Assembly: GCA_963576735.1 (NCBI GenBank)
Contig: OY755177.1
Coordinates: 2,914,001 to 2,978,000 of the forward strand
Direction: 5' to 3'
DNA from: Bedellia somnulentella
Taxonomy: Eukaryota > Arthropoda > Insecta > Lepidoptera > Bedelliidae
DNA: 64,000 bases
The position numbers were made by a program, and so were the translations under genes. Positions 38,341 to 48,885 of the stretch are shown in pieces (positions within the stretch are counted from its first letter, which is position 1; each line of letters opens with the position of its first letter). The notes beneath the pieces are model-generated. The model saw nothing but the letters and a program-made list of their open reading frames with translations. It did not search any database and had not been told where the DNA came from.

Positions 38341-38674
38341 ATCGATTTATTCCCGATAAGTTGCTGTTTACAACACTACAAAAACGATTTGAGATCGAAA
38401 TTGGCAAATTATTGGCAGGTAGCTGTTTTTAAAAAACGAGAGCTGCTAGAGAAAAACTGAGGGTAGATTTGAAATCAGAGACGTCAAATTAGTCGAAATC
38501 GGTTAAAAAATCTCACAAAACAAAGAAAAAGTTGGATTTTGTTCCCCAGTGTAATCAACAACAAAAGATACTTATTCTATTCAGTTTAATTAATTCTTGA
38601 CATTTTCCTCGCTAGAGAGCTCCGATAAACGCGTGCGATCGCTGCAAATTATAAAGTGCTGTAAGGCGAAGCGC

Positions 38675-38874
38675 TTTTTTTTTTTTTTTTTTGTTTACCG
38701 GTGGGGAAATCCTCATGGATCCCGGATATGTCGGACTTTTACCGACTAAAACCCCACCGGTTCGGTGCTGCTGGCCCTGCGGCCTGTGCGGCGTCACCTT
38801 GGTTTTTGGTGCCGGGCGGCTGAAGGCCGCCCTGGCGGCGTAAGGAGTGTACCTAAGCTAAGTCGGATAGGACC
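38675..38874 (-). mobile_element. 200-bp retroposed insertion with poly(A) and 12-bp target duplication
   Basis: AAGGCGAAGCGC flanks it at 38663-38674 and 38875-38886. On the - strand it is GC-rich, ends in a CCGGTGGGG/CCCCACCGG stem and has an 18-A tail. It is a SINE or truncated LINE end inserted into the Helitron. Confidence 0.88.
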
Positions 38875-38886
38875 AAGGCGAAGCGC

Positions 38887-39421
38887 GGCCATCGACGCGC
38901 TATTTATAGTACTTAATTGGATAAGGATTAATGCTGTATTGTTTAAAATCACTTCGCAAATAACCATTTTTTAGTAAAGAATAAAAATGGTTATGCTAGG
39001 TTATCCCTAAGAGATAGACATATACCATCGCTGACTTTTTTGTTGAACTTTTTAAGGTGAACAATACTGTAGTACATTATTTTGGTCTATCTCGTAGGGT
39101 TCAGCCAGCGTTTGCAATATAAGCGCAAAAAAACGTGCTTATTTACGACATCACATTAGAAACCTTTAAATTTATCAGTGTTTCTCTACTATATTATGCA
39201 TTTATTATACATACAAACCTTCCTTAAGAATCACTCTATCTATTAAAAAAAACCGCATCAAAATCCGTTACGTAGTTTTAAAAATCTAAGCATACATACG
39301 GACATACAGCGAAAGCGACTTTGTTTTATACTATGTATTGATTTATTCAAAATGTCTACAACACTCTGAAAGGTACAATTGTAATATTAAGAAGATTCGT
39401 ATTTTTACTTTTATATTCTGA
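38887..39421. other. Helitron 5' part and flank, no gene
   Basis: 38887-39341 is Helitron interior. The rest is AT-rich. Confidence 0.5.
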
Positions 39422-40320
39422 AATATATAGTCCATACTTGAATGACGCAAATTTACTAAATATAGCATCGCGTAGAACATTGCACCTTGGTTTGCCTTCC
39501 TATCTCTACGAAAAGCTAAAATGGTCCAATCAGTTGCGACATTTCAAGACAAGAACACTGTTGCCTACCCATCGTACTGCAGCTTTTCGGGGTAGTTTTA
39601 AATTTGCGGCATCCAAGTGCTGGAATGACCTTCCCCCTCCTATTAAATCTGCAGCTGGTAAATCATCTTTTAAGCGTATGCTTAAGAGCTATTTATTAAC
39701 GCTGCAGAAGAACCCCTCCCCTTCCATCCAGCACACTTTTTTGTAAGTTAATTTATGTTTCTCGTGCTATATTTTATGTAAGTTATATTTGTAAAATATA
39801 TAAATGTGTTTATTATTTATTGGTTTCGCGCATAATATAATAATATAATGTAATATGATTATCCCGGAGAGAGTATAATATATATGATATCAATTAGTGT
39901 ATTATATGCATTATGCAGGATATTTGTGTAGGTATGTGTGTTATATCGATATGATTGTGTTATATCGCTATGATATTTTTATCTAGTAATATGTATATAT
40001 ATATTTATATATATAGTATAGTAACACATTATTGATTTATTAAGATAGTCCGTGGCGTGACACATTATGGTTCTGGCTGAAAACCAGTTTTAAAGGCATA
40101 TGCCTTTAAATAATGCTGAGCCAGAAGCCAATTCTTTGCCTTTGTGTGCTTTTTTTTCCTTTTTAGTATTTTTAATTTTGTTTCTTTTTCTTATGTTTTT
40201 ATGTTGTTATTTGTTTTTGATTATTTTACCACATACTTTTAAATTGTGAATAATTTGTATTTTGTCACAGTTGTGCCCTTAGGCAATGAATAAATACTAT
40301 CTTTCTTTCTTTCTTTTTCT
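39422..40320 (+). mobile_element. 5'-truncated CR1-like LINE, 3' end
   Basis: The last about 100 codons of ORF2 are open (39438-39746; LPSYLYEKLKWSNQ ... FKFAASKCWNDLPPPIKS) and resemble the C-terminus of the intact LINE at 17.9-20.8 kb. A 3' UTR with a long stem-loop follows, then a CTTT-repeat tail (40301-40325). Confidence 0.85.
40071..40126 (+). promoter_or_regulatory. LINE 3' UTR stem-loop with 22-bp perfect palindrome
   Basis: Outer arms TTCTGGCT (40071-40078) and AGCCAGAA (40119-40126) enclose TTTAAAGG-CATATG-CCTTTAAA (40089-40110). The GCTGAAAA after the left arm also occurs in the hairpin at 17374-17415, suggesting a shared RNA element. Confidence 0.7.
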
Positions 40321-40339
40321 TTCTTAAATATAACTGTGT

Positions 40340-40415
40340 GAGTAGGTGTGTGTGTGAGTCTGTGTATGAGTGTGAGAGCGGGTGTATGTGTGAGAGCGGG
40401 TGTATATGTGTGAGG

Positions 40416-40473
<58 letters not shown>

Positions 40474-40500
40474 ATGCGTGTGAATGTGGGTGTAAATAAG
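40340..40500. repeat. TG-rich microsatellite
   Basis: (TG)n with its pure run at about 40421-40468. It lies at the 3' end of the - strand LINE; the His/Thr-repeat frames there are not genes. Confidence 0.9.
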
Positions 40501-40555
40501 TGATTTATTAAGTTTAAGTGTCTCAACATTTTCAAGATACAATACGAATCAAATT

Positions 40556-43472
40556 TTAAATTTTTGAATAATTCATAGTCATAAGCCAATTTTTCACCTT
40601 TATTTTTACCTCCCTCTTTGTACAATCTCGTATATCATTAATTTTTAATATTTCATCGTACAAATGGCGGTGCATAAATGATGGGAACCGTTGCGCGAAA
40701 GTTGTCCTACATAATATTTTCTGCAGTCTAGGAGTTCTTTGTAAAAGAGAGCGTTCAGTAGATGGTGTTAAACACTTTTTATGCTCTCGAAGAATAGACC
40801 TCATGACAAACAACCCTCGCACACTGAGCACCCCACATTCATCGTATAGCTTTGTGGTTGAGTATCTAAAGTTCTTTTTGGACATAACCTTTAAAACTGA
40901 ACGTTGAGCTCTTTCAATTTACAACATGGTAGTAATATGGGCACCACCCCAAACTGGACGACAGTAAGTGATCAGTGATTCACAAATGGCCGTATAGATT
41001 TGTTTAAGTAATTCAATGTCGGCCGAGTTGCGGAGTAATTTCATGATATTGATAACCTTTCTTATTCTGCCTGAGAGTGTATGAATATGACTCTTAAAGT
41101 TCAAGTTGTGGTCAATTGTAACTCCCAGCTATTTTGTGACAGTTACGCAAGCAAGAGTAGGACACTGGCAAGGGACAAGGTTTGCAGGGAAGCATGTGTG
41201 TATCTTGAGTGTGGTTTCAGGCGGAGCTGATGCCCTCGTTTTGTGAAAACACATTAAATTCGTTTTTTCGCTGTTTAAAGTTAACAAATTACGAGAAAGC
41301 CAGCCCACCACGGAGACCATACCCTCCTCCACATTCTGCAACACATCATTCCACGATGATCCACTGAAGATAATTGCAGTGTCATCTGTATAACAGAATA
41401 TGCGAGCGTCTTTAAGTGGGAGAGTCGATATGTCGTTCATGTAGAGTAGGAAGAGGGTAGGACCCAAGATGCTACCCTGAGGCACTCCGAAATCAACACG
41501 GCAAGAGTCGCTTATCACCTGGTCAACCTTTAATAGCTGATTTCTATTTGACAGATAGCTTTCAAACCAATTGAGTGCTAAGCCTCGGACACCTGACAAC
41601 TCGAGTTTACTTAATGGATTTAGAAACAGTGTCAAATGCTTTTGATTTGTCAATGAAGACACCAGCACAAGCCTTTCCTTTATCTAACATGAATGAAATA
41701 TGGTCCACCAGCTCGCAGACAGCATTCTCAGTCAACCTCCCCCGCCGAAAACCGTACTGTCCAGAAAAAAGTAAATTATTATTTTCCAGAAAATTTATCA
41801 ACTGCTTGTTTACTATTTTCTCTAGAAGTTTCGATAAGGATGAGAGCAGAGTGATAGGGCGGAAATTTGATGGAATTTTCTTAGAGCCACCTTTATGGAC
41901 AGGTGTTATAACACCCGTTTTCCAAATTTCGGGGAATACACCGCTCGACAAGCTAAGATTAAATACGTGGCTGAGAGGAGTAGCAATGTGATTTTTGATT
42001 TGCTTGAGAAGATCATTAAATATTTTGTCTAATCCCGGCGCGCTATGGGATGGAAGCATCTCTATCAGCGACCTAACCTCCATCTCGTCGGTTGGGTGCA
42101 AAAACATTGACCTTACTGATTCGTGAGCCACGGTTGACTTCGAAGCAAGTGAGTCTTCTGTTTCACCGGTTTTCGACAAGATAGCTTGTGACATATTTTT
42201 TCCAACACAAGAAAAGTATTGGTTACACGTATTTACCGAGGCTTTAGGATCAGGGTTGAGAGTGAGCAATTCAGAGTTAGGGACATTTGGAGAGTGAGAG
42301 TGGCAAATGCTTTTAATAGTACCCCATAGTTTCTTCGGTATAGACCGGTTTTTTTCAAATTCTGATCTTTCATAGTTGTGTTTAAGGGAGTGGAGGAGAT
42401 TGACACAATAGTTCCTGTAACGTATGTAAATGGTCCTAGCTATGGCATTGCGGGGTTGCCTTAGAACTTTCTGGTGAAGGGCGTCTCGATTTTTCATGCA
42501 TCGTATGATTCCGGGGGTGATCCAAGGCTTGAGATTAAATTTTGAGCGACTTATTTTTATCAGTTTGGTATTATTAGATATGGTAGAAGAAATTATTTCA
42601 CTAAGTGATTGAGCAGCCTCTTCAGTGGATGTAGAATTAAGTACTTTAGTCCAGTCTTTTTCTCGCATTTCCACTTCTACTTTGGCGTTATCGATTTTGA
42701 GTATCGTACGTTTGCGATTGGGCTCAAGAGATATTTGCTCAATACCGGCCATAGCAAGAGCATGATCTGTTAGACTACTCTGGCATACAACACCAACTGC
42801 ACGAGAATTCGGGGTAACAAAAATATGATCTAAGCAGGCGTTCATTCTAGTTGGTTTTGTTATGGCCGGGATAAAACCACATTCAGCCATCACACAAAGA
42901 TACTCGGACAGTTTATTTTTATTGAAGTCAGATAATATATCAATGTTTATGTCACCAGCCATGATCGCAAGAGGCTTGTTAGGAAAAGTGTTGACTTCTT
43001 CACTAAGGCAATGAAAAAAGTGTTGGGGATCTTTAAAGGAAGGAGAACGATAGATTGCAAAAATGGTAGCTTGATTTTGTACATCAACAATGAGGCAGTT
43101 GGCTTGAGGCCAATCAGGTTCGCGTATTGAGACATTCAGTTGAGACTTTACATAGACCACTACCCCGCCCGACTTATTTATGATGATAGAGCTCTTATAT
43201 GCTGTATAACCATCTAAACAACCCACGATTGTTCTATCATTGAGCCAGCATTCTGTGAGTATGATAACCTCGAAGTCAATATTGAGCCGTTTCAGTAAAA
43301 CAACGAAATCATCAAAATTCTTTTCAATGCTACGTATATTTAAAGTTAGTACTTTTAATTGATACTTAGAGCTTAATGTGTTCTCACAATTCTCCGGGGC
43401 AATTATGTTATGACATTCAATTTCAAAAGCTTTGTCTAACTCAGTGGCTGAATAAGGAATTGTAGTCGCCAT
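40556..43472 (-). pseudogene. LINE ORF2 (endonuclease-reverse transcriptase), frameshifted
   Basis: The first 621 residues (43472-41607) are intact: LTLNIRSIEKNFDDFV, ILTECWLNDR, MAGDINIDIL, SDHALAMAG, then FRPITLLSSLSKLLEKIV and GQYGFRRGRLTENAV. The frame then shifts near 41640 into 41668-41129 (GVPQGSILGPTLFLLY; the catalytic box reads YTDD where YADD is expected). It shifts again near 41110 and near 40900, into pieces ending at 40556. The GDFN motif of the endonuclease reads GDIN. It is not functional. Confidence 0.88.
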
Positions 43473-43799
43473 TAAGGTGGATCGGAGAGCAAAACTATGG
43501 TATGGTTTTGAACGAATGTGAGAACATTTACCAATATAATTTGTAAGATTAATTGTAGCTCGAGAATACCTATCGACAGTAGCAGTCGAATGTTGAGAAC
43601 GAGTGTGTGTGGTTTGTGTATTTGAGTTGGAGTAGTAGATATATGAGAGTTTGTGTAAAATGGTAGTAATTTAAAACAATTATTTAACCTTAAAGACATC
43701 AATTCGAGAACAGCATGCAGAATATAGAGATAAATGTAGCTATCCACATATATAAAGCAGGAATATCCAGTTAAACGACTTAAACTAACACCAAGATCA

Positions 43800-44945
43800 T
43801 CAATCCTGTACGTTATAGCTTTCTCTCGAGTCTTGGGGTCCAATCGAATGGTTGCTAGAGATGGTCTGTTCAGAATAAGAACTAAGTGGTGATTTTTGTG
43901 CAGTAGAAGTTCCATCTTTGTTCGTACTAGGTAAATTGGAGAGATCATCCCTAAGCTTGATTTGAATTGAGGGTTTACCTTCAGCCTGTCGCACAAATAT
44001 TCGACCGTTATTGACCCACACAAATCGATAACCAATGGATCTTGCATGGATTCTGGCTTCACGAAATAATTGACGTTTGTTAAATGTGAGGCGTTCATTA
44101 ATAAAAATTTTGATACTTGAACCTGGGATCTCAAGATCTGTGGTTGAAAAGTTTCGTCGATGCTTAATTGCTTTCACCAATTCGTCACGGTGTACTTTTC
44201 TAAGCAAACGAACTACGATTGGGCGTTGAACATCGTGAGCCGGAGATTGTGCAGTAGGTCGTGTGTTTGAGGTACGACGGGGACCAACTCTGGAAATCGT
44301 ATCGACGTCACGCTCTGTTATTTCTACTCCCAGCTTTTTTGCAATAAGCAACGTCGTGTGATGGAGGTTTTCATTTGGGAATTCTGGAATACCAATAATT
44401 TCTACTTCATTTTTTAAATTCGTTTGCTGTAGTTCATATAATTCTTGAGTCAAAGTAAACACGTTGGCTTGCAAGTCAGCTATCTGTTTATTCTTTTCGT
44501 CCTCAACAAACTTCAGTTTGGTTTCGGCTTGCTCTAATCTTAGAAGTACAGCTTTCATGCATGTTTGTTGTTCGGCCATGAAATTAATTGCGGTAGAGAC
44601 GCGCTCGTTTAGAGAGCTAAATTCTTTAGACAGGCTTCTTAATTCTAACTTAACATCTTCAAAATCATTCGAAGATTTATCTGTTGATCTTGCTTTTAGG
44701 CGATTTCGAATGGTAACATTTGTCACTTCAGCTGATAGTCGTGTAGGTGTAGAGCTGTTGTCGCCACCTTTCTTCGCAGAACAAGTACAATCAGGGCATA
44801 TCCATAATTTTTGTTCCGATTTGGTTAATGAGGGGCTTACTCCTACGCATTCGAAATGAAACGGTCGGCCGCATCCAGTGAGAGTGCATTGTACATATTT
44901 AGTGCCAGTAATGTTAGCCGGACATTTATAACGGATATCCTCATG
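43800..44945 (-). pseudogene. LINE ORF1: PHD finger, coiled coil, FP-like domain, 5' end missing
   Basis: From the first ATG (44726) 308 residues are open: coiled coil (about 20-110), then NEVEIIGIPEFPNENLHH, TISRVGPRR, RPIVVRLLRKVHRDELV, IFINERLTFNKRQLF and FVWVNNGRIFVRQ. The same frame is open upstream to about 44940 and encodes a PHD-like finger (CPANITG ... CTLTGCGRPFHFEC ... WICPDC). No ATG lies before the finger and a TAA precedes it, so the true start is lost. Confidence 0.82.
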
Positions 44946-46482
44946 GAAACAAGAAAATTAAGGTGTCCAAAATTTATCATCTTTTCGTGTGTTTCGGTGC
45001 TTCTACCATTTAACTAAAAAAATACCTTTCTATTTCAACATAGCACAAAATATTTTTCTACCCGCCCATCGTAAAAAGCAACTTAGTCTTTTGGTTTGGG
45101 GCTTTTGAAGTTATTTACTAGATACTTTATCATCCTTTTAATACCACCATCCTTTACTTACCATTTATTCTCTACTCGACTTTATAAAGTGGCTGAGGAA
45201 ATTTTGATGCAATGGCTACCCCTTTTTTTATAATCTACTATTTAAGAATATGAATGTATGTAAATACAGGTGTTGTTTGTAACTTTTAGAGGAACTCTCA
45301 TTAAAACACCAACAGATGGTCACCCTACTAAAAACGAGACACAGCCCACTAGTAAGCCATCCTTGTTCAGGACACGAGCATTCCTGTTTAAATAATACTT
45401 CCATTATATTCAATTATTATTAGGTATGAAAATCGGCAGTAAATTGTGTTATCTTTATCACAACCATCGCATGTCACTAAAGTCACGTTCGATGCTTCAA
45501 CCGTTCAAGTTGGCAATTTCCGTTCCATTTTCCTACCTGACTATTCGAGTATTGCTTAGCACACAACAGATCACATTTGTGAGGAAAATAATTTAGTTGC
45601 TTTGCATTTTGTAATGTATTTTTTATGTGATTCATGGGTTGCCAGTGGATGACAATGAGTTCGTATCTTAAAATAGAAAAGAAAATTTTGGTAAATAACA
45701 AACACAGAGGTGACATTAATTAAATTATGTAAAATCACACCTCACAACACTTAGAAAGAGCTATGTTGTGTTGTAGAATAATTATTTCCCAATTTCTATC
45801 CTTGGGTGTTCGCAAGAAACAAGAAGCGACTAAGGGTATTGGTGCTTTTAAAGTGATTTTTGAGCGATGCGGTTGGAAACCCATCACCAACAAAATTTAT
45901 TTTACAATCTTTTCTCACTAAACTTCCAAAAGTTAATTACTTTGAAGAATGACTAATCTGGAGGTCTGACTACCGCTTTCAAGTGTACCTATAAAGCTCA
46001 TTGGCTATAATTAGTCAGATATCATAAAATAATCATAGTCGCTAAACTTCTTTCTTCGTTGTACAATAAAAATTTGAATCATATCACACATAGTATAAGA
46101 TCATATTCACGTCAATTATTTGTTTAAAAATACAAAGTTCTTGTTAAAAAAAGCCTATATTACTCGTAGCACCTCGGCCGCTACAAAAGATGCTAAAACA
46201 AAACGTTTGCCGATTCAGCTATTCTTTGTTCTCTATAAAGATCAGATCAGATTCAGATCTTTAGCCACCAAAATGCACGATTAACACCACGTAAATTGCT
46301 TTGGGACATATTTTGGGAAGATCGTTTCCAAATTGATCACGTCCTTTTCGGATCCATATCAGCTCCAACGAGAATTGGAGATGTCTTTTGAATAAATAAT
46401 TTGGTTTTCACGAAGGTCTCGAAACTTCCAGATGTCTTCTATTGCCTTAACCAGGTTTTATGAAATTCAGAGTATATTTTTT
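44946..46482. other. Intergenic, two decayed SINE-B copies
   Basis: 45110-45235 and 45785-46000 (+ strand) keep SINE-B landmarks (AGTGGCTGAGGAAATTTTGA; GATGCGGTTGGAAACCCATC). Nothing coding is seen. Confidence 0.55.
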
Positions 46483-46562
46483 GTTACTTAAGTAACTACA
46501 TCAATTGATGTAAGACTACAATGATAAGCTGATAGTTTTTTTAATATCAGCTTATCATTGTA
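46483..46562. repeat. Three adjacent perfect palindromes
   Basis: GTTACTTAAGTAAC (46483-46496), ACATCAATTGATGT (46498-46511), then an 18-bp perfect stem (46517-46534 with 46545-46562) around a 10-base T-rich loop. Role unknown. Confidence 0.85.
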
Positions 46563-46799
46563 TCATATTATTCCTGTTCCTTGGCTCACTTCACAAGCGT
46601 AGCTTTATATTTTTTGGTGTTACGGTATGTAAAATTTAATTAGTGTGTAATTTGGTTAAATTTCTTTGTTTGTACTCTGTTCTTTAAATTAGGTTATAAA
46701 TATATTGTCTTAATGTGAAATATAGCTGAATTGGGTTATAAAAATCTGTAATGGTTATATTTATGAATAAATAATGATGATGGCATCCCAGGAAATTGA

Positions 46800-46905
46800 G
46801 GGGACTGTCGAAACTCACAATCATGTGACAGTGTATTTGTTCAAAACGCCGATAGGCCTGACCTGTACAACGTGAGAACACTGTCCAAGCAAATAAAGTT
46901 ACATA
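46800..46905 (+). repeat. SINE-A fragment
   Basis: CATGTGACAGTGTATTTGTT through ACACTGTCCAAGCAAA matches the SINE-A middle. Confidence 0.65.
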
Positions 46906-47035
46906 TGGTTGAGCCTATTTAATATCGTACAGTAATAGAAATACCGGAAATGCGAAGAATACTACAGTGACCGTCGCTTCCTCATCCGAGAGGCATCTTT
47001 GCCAGGTCTACCCATCTCTAAAACTCGTAAAATAC

Positions 47036-47290
47036 AATAATTTTTAACAAAAAGAAAACCGACTTCATAGTTGGAAAAACAACCGAAGCACCGGCTCACA
47101 AATTAATTTAAGAGAATTTTAATATTGAGGTAGGTTGAACTGACGCGTGTGGAATAAAGAAATTGCTAAGTATTAATCACAGTACTCATATTCAACTAAA
47201 AAACTTATTTCGTACTTTTTAGTACTAGATTGTTTATTTTTGGTTGTTTTTCCAACAATGAAGTCGGTTTTCTTTTTGTTAAAAATTATT
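47036..47290. mobile_element. MITE with 49-bp inverted repeats
   Basis: Arms 47036-47084 and 47242-47290 differ at one base and contain AAAACCGACTTCAT and GTTGGAAAAACAACC. No coding capacity. The AT-rich outer ends blur the target site. Confidence 0.8.
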
Positions 47291-48462
47291 TTGGAACTTT
47301 ACCGATCATCTAGAATTTCCAATAATGGAATCGCAGCCGAGTAGCCACCAAGTTTTCACAGGCTCTCACATATTGACAAAATACTCACCTCAACGTTAAT
47401 AATCCTCGAAGGGGTGGCAGACACATAGTTTTGACAGTAATGATTTAGTTTTGGTATAAATAATCTACGTTGTGTAAATTCTTGAATACGAGCTTCAAAT
47501 GACACAACAAGATATTTCGTTCTTTCGACTGGTATGAAAAATAGTCAACGCGAACAGTAACCCTTACATTGGTAGTCTTTTTATTTAAATTACAAAGCGG
47601 GAATTCGAATAATATGTAACTTTATGTATTTCTTAGACTAACTATTATCGTGGTATATACACAAGAATATAAAGTCTCAACGAGTATGAGTTTACCATAC
47701 AACCTACCAACATAAAATAATCATTTGGAATATGATCCATAAATCAGAGATCTATATAACCATTGTTGCTAAAGACTCACAGATTGCACATGATTTTTTG
47801 ATCGGCGTGTTTCAAGAAATAAGCACATTAAAACACCCTTAAACTTTAATACAAGACTATGCCGGGTTTAAATAGGGGATCTTTCAGTTTTTTCTATCAG
47901 CACCGGTAATAAAACGTAATAATCTTTAAAAGTATAAAGCAACGTCATGAACAAATATTTGGAATATGAAAGATGACGTGAATCGAGATGGTAAAACCGT
48001 TATGCTAATTACTTGGTTCCTCAAATCTTTTGTTATCACAAAGCACTGTTTGTGTTGAATTTATTGCGTTATTATGACTCGTGATCAAAATTTTCATTGT
48101 AACAGTTCAAACCACAAGTTCTTGGATGGACTGAATGACTTTGGTGTAAATTTGAATAATATTAACTGTAGTGTGATTTGAGCGAAAACTCACTTAGCCC
48201 CAACTTTTGCGTCAAGTTTCTGTTTGAAATTCCCCAAGACCGTTAAGATGATATACCAAACTTAGCACTTTGACCAATTACTAAAAGTGATTTAATGAGA
48301 AGAAGAGTTAATTAAATCTAAGCCAACTTGCTGTAAAGTGTCGGTTAAGAATGGCACTAACCTGTTTCTTCTCACAGTTATCCAAAGGGGAAACTAAGGG
48401 TATTGGAACTTTCTATTATCTAGTGTTGTAGCTATTCCAAAGCTCTGGCTTGGCTACCCCTG
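47291..48462. other. No gene; one decayed SINE-B
   Basis: 48335-48462 keeps parts of a SINE-B (+) up to GGCTACCCC, where the MITE at 48463 interrupts it. The remainder is AT-rich without recognisable signals. Confidence 0.5.
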
Positions 48463-48604
48463 AAGGACAAGCACGAGCCGTGTTTTAACTAGTTATCGCG
48501 TGGGATAAAGCAGTCATCTCTTACGCACTTATTTAGTATCGTATACTGCCATCACATTCAAACCGTTATCATGTCGATAAAATAGCGCTCGTGCTTGCCC
48601 TTCT
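48463..48604. mobile_element. MITE-2 copy upstream of the transporter
   Basis: Inverted ends AAGGACAAGCACGAGC and GCTCGTGCTTGCCCTT, with internal hairpins (TAGTTATCGCGTG...). It cuts a decayed SINE-B and ends 281 bp before the transporter ATG. Confidence 0.8.
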
Positions 48605-48885
48605 GTTTGTGCCATGAGATTATGTATTACTAAAAATTGTAACTAAAATATTATATATGGTATATAAATCATTGATGAGTAATGTGCTTATCATAAGTGG
48701 AAATATACTATTGTAGGGCATGTAACATGTCACATATCTCAGATCAAATAAAGATACTACTGCAAATCTAATGCAAATAACAAACATTATATAAAACATT
48801 ATATTTATACTTGTTAAATAACATGTTTCTTAATTGAACTACTACTTTATTCAGTTTACTTACATCAAAGTGTGCTGAAATCAAG

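Larger units (their letters stand above)
31828..38481. repeat. Perfect tandem duplication, 2 x 3327 bp
   Basis: Units are 31828-35154 and 35155-38481. Every block I compared is identical, including the open frames and the T-runs. Both break points share CGTC (31828, 35155, 38482), a 4-base microhomology. Each unit carries a SINE-B, a LINE 3' end, a Helitron end and most of the TIR transposon at 33202. It is either very recent or an assembly artefact. Confidence 0.95.
33202..38551 (-). mobile_element. TIR DNA transposon of unnamed family, interrupted by the tandem duplication
   Basis: Twelve-base inverted ends CACTGGGGAACA begin at 33202 and, on the other strand, at 38551; TAA flanks both (33199-33201 and 38552-38554). 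The complete copy is 36529-38551 (about 2.0 kb). The upstream copy (33202-35154) lacks the last 70 bp because the duplication broke there. CAC ends with a 3-bp duplication recall the CACTA/EnSpm group, but I do not see that group's transposase, so I leave the family open. Confidence 0.7.
32996..39341 (-). mobile_element. Second non-autonomous Helitron, heavily invaded
   Basis: On the - strand it starts with TC at 39341 after an A and ends CTAG at 32996 before a T. The CCCGTGCGAAGC-type 3' hairpin region is at 33003-33025. The 5' part has TACATAGTATAAAACAAAGT, familiar from insect Helitrons. Removing the nested insertions and the duplicated segment leaves about 0.8 kb. Its CTAG end also occurs inside the second duplicated unit (36323). 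Confidence 0.75.
40500..44945 (-). mobile_element. Second CR1-like LINE, decayed
   Basis: ORF1 (PHD finger plus FP-like domain) and a broken ORF2 lie in the same order and similar spacing as the intact LINE at 17.3-22.8 kb. The 5' end is lost just upstream of the PHD finger, near 44945. Confidence 0.85.

Noticed and set aside
40239..40625. Open frames rich in His-Thr repeats
   Set aside because: Translation of the TG microsatellite.
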